Origin: Njordibacter sp937773555
Lineage (GTDB): Bacteria > Pseudomonadota > Gammaproteobacteria > Pseudomonadales > Balneatricaceae
NCBI RefSeq assembly: GCF_047730085.1
Contig: NZ_CP159830.1
Span: forward strand, 1 to 64,000
DNA: 64,000 bases
Direction: 5' to 3'
Shown piece after piece: positions 56,911 through 64,000 of the stretch; positions within the stretch are counted from its first letter, which is position 1; each line of letters starts with the position of its first letter. The notes beneath the pieces are model-generated. The model ran no database searches, was not told the DNA's origin, and worked only from the letters and a program-made list of their open reading frames with translations. Both the position numbers and the translations under genes were made by a program.

Positions 56911-58095
56911 TTAACGTTCCACTAGCTGCATACGATTATTGTACCAGTTCATTCCTGAGGAAATGATCAAAGAAATGGCTAGGTAAATACCCATTACAAT
57001 TAACATACATTCCATTTCTCGGCCTGTCTGGTTAAGAGAAATACCACCGATGGTAGCCACAATGTCCATGTAGCCAATCGCTAGAGCCAAAGATGAGTTC
57101 TTAGCTAGGTTCAAATACTGGCTCGTTAAGGGTGGAATAATTACCCTAAGTGCTTGGGGAATAACCACCAGTTTAAGTACGCGGCTGTTAGATATACCCA
57201 AAGCTTGGGCTGCCTCAGTTTGACCATGATCGATAGCCACGATGCCGGCACGGACTATTTCACCAATAAAGGCTGCTGTATATAGGGACAAAGCTAACCA
57301 TAGGGCGATAAATTCAGGGCGAATCACCATGCCGCCCTTAAAGTTAAAACCCTTCAGGGCAGGTACATCCCACTCAATGGGGCTGCCTAAAATAAAGTAA
57401 ACAGCTAGGGGCAGCAATACGATCGCCGCTATATTAATGAGGGCTACCGGGTATGCTTTACCCGTTGTGTCTTGAACCTTTTGCGCATGTCGGCTAAACC
57501 ACCAAGCAAACGCTAGGCCGCCAACCACAAAGCCACTCACTACCCAAAATAAAGATTGAAATTCTGGGCTGGGCATTTGAAAGCCACGATTATTTAAGAA
57601 AAAGGTATCGCCAAAATTGTAAGAACCTTTTGGCCGTGGTAACGAGCTTACAATCAAGCCATGTAGTAGCAAAATATGCAATAAAACTGGAACGTTACGC
57701 ATATATTCAATATAAACATAAGCGATTTTTTGTGTTAACCAGTTGCTTGATAAACGCATCACACCTAGCAGAAAGCCAAGAATGGTGGCCAGCACAATAC
57801 CGGCAACGGCAACTAGTAAGGTATTGATAAGGCCCACAATCATCGCCCTAAAATGGCTAGACGTGGAGCTATATTCAATTAAGTGTTGGTTGATGTCATA
57901 GCTGGCATCATCCCAGAGGAAGCTAAAATTGATGTCTTTGCCAATGTTGGATAAGTTGACTACAGCGTTATTAATGATGAAGGAAAAAAATGCAAGAATC
58001 AGTGCGGCAGCGATAATCTGCACAATGATTGAACGGGTTTCTTTGTCATACCAAGCGCGTAATAAAGGATTGGTATTGGATGTAGGAATGCTCAT
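56911..58095 (-). CDS. aapQ: General L-amino acid ABC transporter permease AapQ
   Basis: AapQ is the second permease of the Aap importer. The 394-residue protein has an N-terminal membrane segment, a periplasmic region and the core domain with TEAAQALGISNSRVLKLVVIPQAL near residues 297-320, the EAA motif. Its length and unusual insert between membrane segments are as in known AapQ proteins. It lies between aapJ (157 bp gap with a stem-loop) and aapM (7 bp gap). Confidence 0.93.
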   Translation of the reverse strand: MSIPTSNTNPLLRAWYDKETRSIIVQIIAAALILAFFSFIINNAVVNLSNIGKDINFSFLWDDASYDINQHLIEYSSTSSHFRAMIVGLINTLLVAVAGIVLATILGFLLGVMRLSSNWLTQKIAYVYIEYMRNVPVLLHILLLHGLIVSSLPRPKGSYNFGDTFFLNNRGFQMPSPEFQSLFWVVSGFVVGGLAFAWWFSRHAQKVQDTTGKAYPVALINIAAIVLLPLAVYFILGSPIEWDVPALKGFNFKGGMVIRPEFIALWLALSLYTAAFIGEIVRAGIVAIDHGQTEAAQALGISNSRVLKLVVIPQALRVIIPPLTSQYLNLAKNSSLALAIGYMDIVATIGGISLNQTGREMECMLIVMGIYLAISLIISSGMNWYNNRMQLVER

Positions 58096-58204
58096 AGAGT
58101 GAACCGTGCTACGTAGATATCAGCCGTTAAGGGTAGTTTACCAACTTAACATTTGACTAGTAATCAGAGGTGTAGCAACCAAAGACTATTAAGTTCCAGA
58201 TATG

Positions 58205-58230
58205 AACTGGGGTGCCGTAGCACCCCAGTT
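58205..58230 (-). other. Stem-loop between aapJ and aapQ
   Basis: AACTGGGGTGC, loop of 4, GCACCCCAGTT: an 11-bp perfect stem. On the minus (transcribed) strand it has no proper U run, so it is probably an mRNA-stabilising or partial-termination element that keeps the binding-protein message in excess. Confidence 0.65.
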
Positions 58231-58252
58231 TTGCACTGCAAATTCGTATCAA

Positions 58253-59275
58253 TTAACGAATTGGAGCAGCGTAAAGTACACCACCGTTATTCCACAAGTT
58301 GTTTAGACCACGTGCAATTTCTAGCGGAGTATTTGGGCCAACGTTACGCTCGTAGATTTCGCCGTAGTTACCACCCTGTGCAACAGCACGTGCAGCCCAC
58401 TTAGCATCTAGGCCTAGCATTGCGCCCATAGAACCTGAAGAACCAACCAAACGGTTGATGCCAGGGTTCTTGCCAACGTTGGCAGCAAGGTTCATTGCGT
58501 TAGCTTGGGTAACACCCATTTCTTCAGCATTGATTAAAGCGTTAACAACCCACTTGCCAATATCATGCCACTGGTCGTCGCCGTGACGTACAGCACCACC
58601 TAATGGCTCTTTAGAGATGATTTCTGGCAACACAACGTGCTGAGTAGGATCATCAAACTTGGCACGAGTAGACGCTAAACCTGAAGCATCAGTAGTGTAA
58701 ACGTCACAACGACCCGCTACGTAGTTAGTAAAAGCTTCTTCATTAGTTTCGATTGGCACTGGCTCGTATGACATGCCATTAGCACGGAAGTAGTCAGCCA
58801 AGTTCAACTCTGTAGTAGTACCTGTTTGGATACATACAGAAGCGCCGTCAAGCTCCGTTGCGGAAGTTACACCTAGTGCTGCAGGAACCATGAAGCCCTG
58901 ACCATCATAGAAGTTAACTGGCAAGAAGCTTAGCTTCAAGTCAACGTCACGGCTAAGAGTTTCAGTAGTGTTACGGAACAAGATATCGCCTTCACCAGAG
59001 CTCAACATAGTAAAGCGAGTCTTACCTGTTGAAGGTACAAACTGAACTTTGTCGCCATCGCCTAGTACGGCAGCAGCTACAGCACGACAGAAGTCGGCGT
59101 CAAAGCCTTCCCAGCGGCCGTCAGCATTAGGTGCAGCAAAACCGGCCAAGCCAGTTGTTACAACACATTTGAGTTCGCCAGCAGCACGCACGTCTTCTAG
59201 AGTAGAAGCTTGGGCAGCGGTAGCAGTCATAGCAGTTAGAGCCATGCCAGTTAAGACTTTATTGATTAGTTTCAT
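58253..59275 (-). CDS. aapJ: General L-amino acid ABC transporter substrate-binding protein AapJ
   Basis: AapJ is the periplasmic receptor for a broad range of L-amino acids. The 340-residue protein has a signal peptide (about residues 1-23, ending AAQA), then the SBP family 3 core: LEDVRAAGELKCVVTTGLAGFAAPNADGRWEGFDADFCRAVAAAV and CVQTGTTTELNLADYF. Its length and LKCVVTTGL start fit AapJ. A strong AGGAGG ribosome site lies 9 bp upstream of the ATG. It is the first gene of aapJQMP. Confidence 0.95.
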   Translation of the reverse strand: MKLINKVLTGMALTAMTATAAQASTLEDVRAAGELKCVVTTGLAGFAAPNADGRWEGFDADFCRAVAAAVLGDGDKVQFVPSTGKTRFTMLSSGEGDILFRNTTETLSRDVDLKLSFLPVNFYDGQGFMVPAALGVTSATELDGASVCIQTGTTTELNLADYFRANGMSYEPVPIETNEEAFTNYVAGRCDVYTTDASGLASTRAKFDDPTQHVVLPEIISKEPLGGAVRHGDDQWHDIGKWVVNALINAEEMGVTQANAMNLAANVGKNPGINRLVGSSGSMGAMLGLDAKWAARAVAQGGNYGEIYERNVGPNTPLEIARGLNNLWNNGGVLYAAPIR

Positions 59276-59545
59276 AGTAAGGAGCCTCCTAAGGGCTTTG
59301 TCGTTTTTAGTGCGGTAAAAATTAGATTATTTTTTTATTGTTGTTACTGAAACCAGTGGTTACCGAATCTCGATTATTCATCGGAGTTATAATTCACAGT
59401 TCAGGTTGATGATGATAGACGAATTTGACGAATTGTAAACCAATAAAATCATCTCTTATGCATAAAACGACCTTATATTGATATAAAGCGCAAATAATTA
59501 CTGGATTATATTTCCTATAGTGAACTATTTCCACTATATGCTAAT
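59276..59545 (-). other. Leader and promoter region of aapJ
   Basis: This AT-rich 270-bp stretch lies between recG and aapJ. I see no reading frame, tRNA or terminator in it. It holds the AGGAGG ribosome site of aapJ and presumably its promoter, but I cannot pick out a single confident one. Confidence 0.45.
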
Positions 59546-61603
59546 TCACACCTTAGCAAATGCTTGCTTGTCTCCTACCCACCTTAAAATAATTTGGCGG
59601 GTTTTTTTCGGGTGGGATGCATAGCCTGCAGCGATGCGCTTCACTTCAGGTAATAAGTAGGCGTCACGCATTAAATCAGCAATTCTCAAACCAATCGCAC
59701 CGGCTTGGCGAGTACCAAGCACCTCTCCTGGCCCTCGTAGTTGAAGATCTTTTTCTGCAATCACGAAACCGTCGTTAGATTGGCGTAAAATATCTAATCG
59801 TTCTCGCCCCATTTTAGATAGTGGTGCTTGGTACATAAACAAACAATGACTCTGTGCTTGCCCACGGCCAACACGGCCGCGTAATTGGTGTAACTGGGCC
59901 AACCCCAAACGTTCAGCATTATCAATCACCATAAGGTTTGCGTTGGGCACGTCAACACCCACTTCTACCACTGTAGTGGCCACGAGCAACTGAATGTCAC
60001 CAGACTTAAAGCGCGCCATTGCATCGGCTTTTTCAGCCCCGTTAAGGCGGCCATGAACCAAGCCAACTTTTATATTATCAAGTTGTTGGGTTAAAAGTGC
60101 TGCAGTATCCTGAGCTGCTTCACATTGCAACACGTCTGAGGTTTCTATAAGAGGGCAGATCCAGTATACCTGCTGGCCGCTGCTGCAGGCCAAGTGGATG
60201 CGCTCTATCACATCTGCACGTTTATTGTTGTTAAGGAGCACACTATTAATAGGCTTTCGCCCTGGAGGCAACTCATCGATTACAGAGTGATCAAGGTCGC
60301 CGTAGGCGCTCATAGCTAGCGTACGAGGAATAGGTGTGGCGGTCATTACCAGCTGGTGAAGGCCGCAACCTTGGGGTGCTTTTTTCACTAAGCTGTGGCG
60401 CTGGGCTACGCCGAACCGATGTTGCTCATCAATAATGACTAAACCTAAATGTTGGTAGTGCACGGCGTCTTGAAAGAGTGCATGCGTGCCTATGATTACC
60501 TGCCCGTCACCGCTAGTAATTGCAGCAAGAGATTGGCGTTTTGTTTGGGCTTTTTGTTTGCCAGTAAGCCAGACTACGTTGACCCCTAGCGGATTTAACC
60601 AGTGGCTGAAGCTATGTAGGTGTTGCTCTGCTAAAATTTCAGTAGGCGCTAATACGGCCACTTGGCAGCCGTTATCAATCGCACGACAAGCGGCTAAAGC
60701 TGCTAATACAGTTTTACCTGAGCCAACATCCCCTTGCACCATTCTCACCATTGGTGCCGGAGTGATAAGGTCACTCGCCACCTCCTGCCAAACCCTCTGT
60801 TGTGCTTTGGTAAGCTGAAATGGAAGGTTTTTGATCAGCCCGTGTTCTAAGCCCTCCTTTACCATCATTACAGGGGCAGGCAACTGTTGGCTCTGCTTCT
60901 TGGCTTGGCTTAGGGTGAGCTGCTGAGCAATCAACTCCTCAAGCACTAGCCTCAACTTTGCTGGGGTCACTTCATTTTGCAGCTGATTTAGATCCTGATG
61001 TAAAGTTGGATAGTGCAGCTGCTTTAAGCTTTCCTTTAAGCTGGGTAATTGATAGCGACTAATCAGCTGCTGTGGCAGCAGTTCATCGAGTGCCAGTGTG
61101 CCTTGCTCTAGTTGGAGCCATGCTAAGCTAATTAGCTGGCCCATGCGGGTTAAGCTTAGGCCGTCAGTTGTGGGGTAGATAGGGGTTAATTGATCTGCCA
61201 AAGCTGGCGGCACATCATCAAACAGTACATATTCGGGGTGCACCATCTCCAAACCCTGTGGCCCGGGCCTAATGTCACCAAAGCAGCGAATATTGCGGCC
61301 TGCAGTGAAGCTTTTGGCTTGGTTGGCATGAAAATGCATAAAACGCAGACCAAGAGTTGCATTATTGTGGCTAATGCTAACGCGCAAACTTACCCGGCGT
61401 CCTCGTTGAACAGACGTGCTAGTGATTTGCCCCTCTACTAAACAAGCTGTTTTTGGCTTGAGGGCTGACAAGGGCACCAGTCGGGTGCGGTCTTGGTAGC
61501 GGTTTGGCAAGTGAAACAGGAGGTCTTCAACTGTATGTAAGCCCAATTTCCCTAATTTAGCAGCGAGTGCAGGGCCAACACCACTGAGTTGGGTCACTTC
61601 CAT
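59546..61603 (-). CDS. recG: ATP-dependent DNA helicase RecG
   Basis: RecG remodels stalled forks and Holliday junctions. The 685-residue protein has an N-terminal wedge/OB domain (about 1-200), Walker A GDVGSGKTVLAALAA, the DEQH box in VIIDEQHRFGVAQRHSL, TATPIPRT motif III, and the RecG-specific C-terminal motif region VVEVGVDVPNANLMVIDNAERLGLAQLHQLRGRVGRG with FMYQAPLS after it. Length is normal. It lies 12 bp after spoT, the conserved order in gammaproteobacteria. Confidence 0.97.
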   Translation of the reverse strand: MEVTQLSGVGPALAAKLGKLGLHTVEDLLFHLPNRYQDRTRLVPLSALKPKTACLVEGQITSTSVQRGRRVSLRVSISHNNATLGLRFMHFHANQAKSFTAGRNIRCFGDIRPGPQGLEMVHPEYVLFDDVPPALADQLTPIYPTTDGLSLTRMGQLISLAWLQLEQGTLALDELLPQQLISRYQLPSLKESLKQLHYPTLHQDLNQLQNEVTPAKLRLVLEELIAQQLTLSQAKKQSQQLPAPVMMVKEGLEHGLIKNLPFQLTKAQQRVWQEVASDLITPAPMVRMVQGDVGSGKTVLAALAACRAIDNGCQVAVLAPTEILAEQHLHSFSHWLNPLGVNVVWLTGKQKAQTKRQSLAAITSGDGQVIIGTHALFQDAVHYQHLGLVIIDEQHRFGVAQRHSLVKKAPQGCGLHQLVMTATPIPRTLAMSAYGDLDHSVIDELPPGRKPINSVLLNNNKRADVIERIHLACSSGQQVYWICPLIETSDVLQCEAAQDTAALLTQQLDNIKVGLVHGRLNGAEKADAMARFKSGDIQLLVATTVVEVGVDVPNANLMVIDNAERLGLAQLHQLRGRVGRGQAQSHCLFMYQAPLSKMGRERLDILRQSNDGFVIAEKDLQLRGPGEVLGTRQAGAIGLRIADLMRDAYLLPEVKRIAAGYASHPKKTRQIILRWVGDKQAFAKV

Positions 61604-61615
61604 GAAATAAGGGCC

Positions 61616-63736
61616 TTAGGTGCGGTTAAGACGAATGACGCCTGGGATTTTGCGCATAGATTTAATGACCTGTGCAAGGTGAACACGATTGAGCACGGAA
61701 ATTTCTAAGTTAACAACAGAAAGGCGAGCATCTTTTTCATTCACATCAATTTTCTCAACATTGGCATTGTCTTGTGCGGCGCTGGTGGCCAGGCTGGCAA
61801 TGATGCCGCGACTGGCTGACACTTCAATCTCTAAGCACACGTCAAAGTCTCGGTCTCCAGTTTCTGCCCAGACTAACGCCAAGGTTTTATCTTTGTCTCG
61901 ACCGATGTCTTGAATGTTGTTGCAGAAACTTCGATGAACTGCAATGCCATAGCCAGCATTGAGATGGCCAACAATGGTATCGCCTGGAATAGGGCGACAA
62001 CATCGTGAATAACGAATCATAATGCCTTCGGTGCCATGAATTTCCATAGGCCCAATACCACTAGTGTGCCCTTCGGTATCGGAGGCGTCCCGGGTTAGAG
62101 CAGAGGCGACAATATAGGCTAAACGTTTTCCGGCACCAATTTCGGCTAGTAACGCATCTACATCCACTAGTTTTTGTTCAGCAACATAGCTTTTTAACTG
62201 ATTGGCATCTACCGTCTCTAAGCTTAACGCATTGCTGCCTAACTCTTGGTTTAGCAGGCGACGTCCCAAATTCACAGCGTCATCAGTCGCTTGGTGCTTT
62301 AGGGCGTGACGAATATTACTGTTAGCTTTCGCTGTAGCCACAAAGTTAAGCCAGCTCATGTTGGGCTTCGCACTTGCAGTAGTGACAATCTCTATTGTGT
62401 CTCCGCTGTCCAGCTTTTGGCTAAGCGGCGCAAGACGGCGATTGATACGACAAGCAATACAAGTATTGCCAATGTCCGTATGCACAGCGTAGGCGAAATC
62501 AACAGGCGTTGCTCCAGCAGGCAATGAAAACACTCCACCTTTAGGAGAGAAAACATACACCTCATCTGGGAATAGATCATGCTTAACATGGTTAATGAAC
62601 TCCATGGCATTGCCAGAGCGTTTTTGCATCTCTACCAGTTCTTGAATCCATTTTTGGGCGTGGTTATGGGCGCGCTGAGCACGGCTATTAGTGTTTTTGT
62701 ACAGCCAGTGCTCTGCTACACCATGGTTGGCAATATCGTCCATCTCTTTGGTGCGTATTTGTATTTCGATAGGGGTATGTACCCCAGAACCTGCGCGATA
62801 GAGCGTGGTGTGAATAGATTGGTAGCCGTTTGACTTAGGGATTGCAATATAGTCTTTAAAACGTCCGGGTACTGGGCGATATAAATTGAGGTGATGCACT
62901 GCTCCTAAGATACGGTAACAGGTGTCTACCTTGTCCGTTACAATACGAAAGGCAAATACATCCATAATTTCCCTAAAGGATTTGCTCTGCTCGCGCATTT
63001 TATTGTAGATGCCCGCCAGGTGTTTTTGACGCCCGCTAATAACGCCTGGCAGTTCTTCGTGCTCCAAGCAATCAACTAGAGCAATCTGCACTTGTTCCAA
63101 CAGTGCTTTGCGCTCACCCCGCGCTGCAGCGACTGCTCGCTGAATGTACCGGTGGCGCATTGGGTGGTAGGCGGCAAAGGCTAAGTCTTCTAATTCTATT
63201 TTTAAATCATGCATGCCCAAGCGGCCAGCAATAGGGGCGTAAATATCAGTCGTTTCTTTGGCAATGCGGCGGCGGCTATCTGGCCGCATAGCACCAATAG
63301 TGCGCATGTTGTGCAAGCGGTCTGCGAGTTTCACCAAGATAACACGAATGTCCTTAGCCATGGCAATAGCCATTTTTTGGAAGTTGTGAGCTTGGCTTTC
63401 TGCGCGAGTTTTAAATTCTAGGTGGGTGAGCTTGCTAACCCCATCAACTAAGCTAGCCACAGTCTCTCCAAATTGAGTTTCAAGGCCTTGTTTGTCTACT
63501 TGTGTATCTTCAATAACATCATGCAGCATGGCGGCCATCAGGCTTTCATGGTCCATGTGCATGTCGCCCAGGATGCTTGCTACTGCGAGGGGGTGAGTGA
63601 CATAGGCTTCACCGCTCTTGCGCATTTGGCCATCATGGGCCTGTTCGGCATAGTAATATGCCCGCCGAACTGCATTCACCTGAGCAGGTTCAAGGTAGTC
63701 GTCAAGACGCGTTGCGAGGGCGTCAATGGTAGGCAT
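61616..63736 (-). CDS. spoT: Bifunctional (p)ppGpp synthetase/hydrolase SpoT
   Basis: SpoT makes and degrades the alarmone (p)ppGpp. The 706-residue protein has an HD hydrolase domain (THP with His48, HD at residues 72-73, then DRLHNMRT), a synthetase domain with GRFKDYIAIPKSNGYQSIHT, in which the RxKD motif is of the bifunctional type rather than the RelA EXDD type, then a TGS domain (DEVYVFSPKGGVFSLPAGATPVDFAYAVH) and a C-terminal ACT domain. Length is typical. It lies between rpoZ and recG. Confidence 0.97.
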   Translation of the reverse strand: MPTIDALATRLDDYLEPAQVNAVRRAYYYAEQAHDGQMRKSGEAYVTHPLAVASILGDMHMDHESLMAAMLHDVIEDTQVDKQGLETQFGETVASLVDGVSKLTHLEFKTRAESQAHNFQKMAIAMAKDIRVILVKLADRLHNMRTIGAMRPDSRRRIAKETTDIYAPIAGRLGMHDLKIELEDLAFAAYHPMRHRYIQRAVAAARGERKALLEQVQIALVDCLEHEELPGVISGRQKHLAGIYNKMREQSKSFREIMDVFAFRIVTDKVDTCYRILGAVHHLNLYRPVPGRFKDYIAIPKSNGYQSIHTTLYRAGSGVHTPIEIQIRTKEMDDIANHGVAEHWLYKNTNSRAQRAHNHAQKWIQELVEMQKRSGNAMEFINHVKHDLFPDEVYVFSPKGGVFSLPAGATPVDFAYAVHTDIGNTCIACRINRRLAPLSQKLDSGDTIEIVTTASAKPNMSWLNFVATAKANSNIRHALKHQATDDAVNLGRRLLNQELGSNALSLETVDANQLKSYVAEQKLVDVDALLAEIGAGKRLAYIVASALTRDASDTEGHTSGIGPMEIHGTEGIMIRYSRCCRPIPGDTIVGHLNAGYGIAVHRSFCNNIQDIGRDKDKTLALVWAETGDRDFDVCLEIEVSASRGIIASLATSAAQDNANVEKIDVNEKDARLSVVNLEISVLNRVHLAQVIKSMRKIPGVIRLNRT

Positions 63737-63835
63737 AGTTCGGCATCCGTTCAGGGTAATAGACCCATGTTAACGGAAAACTATCCAAACTTGGCAGTTT
63801 TGTTGAAACTTTGTTGAATTGGTTAATAAAACCCA

Positions 63836-63860
63836 CAAAAAAGGAGCCTAGGGCTCCTTT
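63836..63860 (-). terminator. Terminator after rpoZ
   Basis: On the minus strand AAGGAGCC, loop CTA, GGCTCCTT followed by a T run lies between rpoZ and spoT. It implies rpoZ can terminate before spoT, so spoT may have its own promoter or depend on read-through. Confidence 0.88.
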
Positions 63861-63896
63861 AGATGGGGTAATTATAGCCTAAGAGTAGCGACGAAA

Positions 63897-64000
63897 TTAC
63901 TCGTCAATATCAGGGCTGCCCTGAACAACTTCTTCACTTGCTTCAGCAACAGTTTGCGTCACTTCATCGAGTACATCTTGATCTGCCGGAACTTCAGTAA
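63897..64000 (-). CDS. rpoZ: RNA polymerase omega subunit, C-terminal part
   Basis: Only the last 34 codons are in the window; the gene continues past its end. The translated tail reads TEVPADQDVLDEV through EEVVQGSPDIDE and stops, matching the acidic C terminus of gammaproteobacterial RpoZ. Position directly before spoT is the usual gmk-rpoZ-spoT order. Omega stabilises RNA polymerase and is part of the ppGpp binding site with beta-prime, so its neighbour spoT is functionally linked. Confidence 0.88.
   Translation of the reverse strand, partial: TEVPADQDVLDEVTQTVAEASEEVVQGSPDIDE

Overview
The window is a chromosomal stretch from a gammaproteobacterium, read from just upstream of dnaA. Gene order is very close to the dnaA-proximal half of Pseudomonas and its relatives: dnaA-dnaN-recF-gyrB; glyQS beside a lipid A-type acyltransferase; trkA-rsmB-fmt-def; dprA-tsaC-hemF-aroE; zur-znuCB; thrB-polA-engB-cytochrome c4-dsbA; ubiE-ubiB-hisI-hisE-tatABC. 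Base composition is moderate (mid-40s % GC by eye). The 16S sequence and ubiquinone genes fit the broad Pseudomonadales/Oceanospirillales/Cellvibrionales group. I do not name a genus.

Layout. 1-6.4 kb: replication initiation cluster with DnaA-box-like sites between dnaN and recF, and two parS-type palindromes (3' end of recF; gyrB-glyS gap). 6.5-17 kb: mostly minus strand: glycyl-tRNA synthetase, a methyltransferase, Trk potassium uptake, rRNA methylation, and initiator-tRNA formylation and deformylation. 17-21.4 kb: plus-strand dprA-tsaC-hemF-aroE and a racemase. 21.4-29 kb: assorted housekeeping and accessory genes (YebC paralog, acetyltransferase, peroxiredoxin, EamA exporter, gpt, gamma-carbonic anhydrase fold, oligopeptidase A with a zinc-ribbon protein). 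27.8-32.1 kb: a divergent zinc-uptake locus with a clear Zur operator and a MATE transporter joined to the znuCB operon. 32-43.1 kb: thrB, polA, a probable small RNA, engB, cytochrome c4, dsbA, then the ubi-his-tat run. 43.1-49.2 kb: a broken small gene and a complete rRNA operon with two promoters, processing stems and a terminator but no tRNA in the 16S-23S spacer. 49.2-54.9 kb: LysE exporter, DUF416, CysZ, ubiA/ubiC separated by an antisense phosphatase-like gene, DUF1415, a half-length asparaginase-like protein and DUF501. 55-59.3 kb: aapJQMP amino-acid ABC transporter. 59.5-64 kb: recG, spoT and the 3' end of rpoZ, cut by the window edge.

Nearly everything is vertically inherited core genome. 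I see no prophage, insertion sequence, CRISPR array or defence island. The points most worth a second look are regulatory or structural: a sigma-E-like promoter and hairpin RNA between polA and engB, the paired parS sites, the nonsense-interrupted gene after tatC, the tRNA-less rRNA spacer, the ubiC/ubiA interruption, and the missing ubiJ. I find no convincing undescribed multi-gene system.
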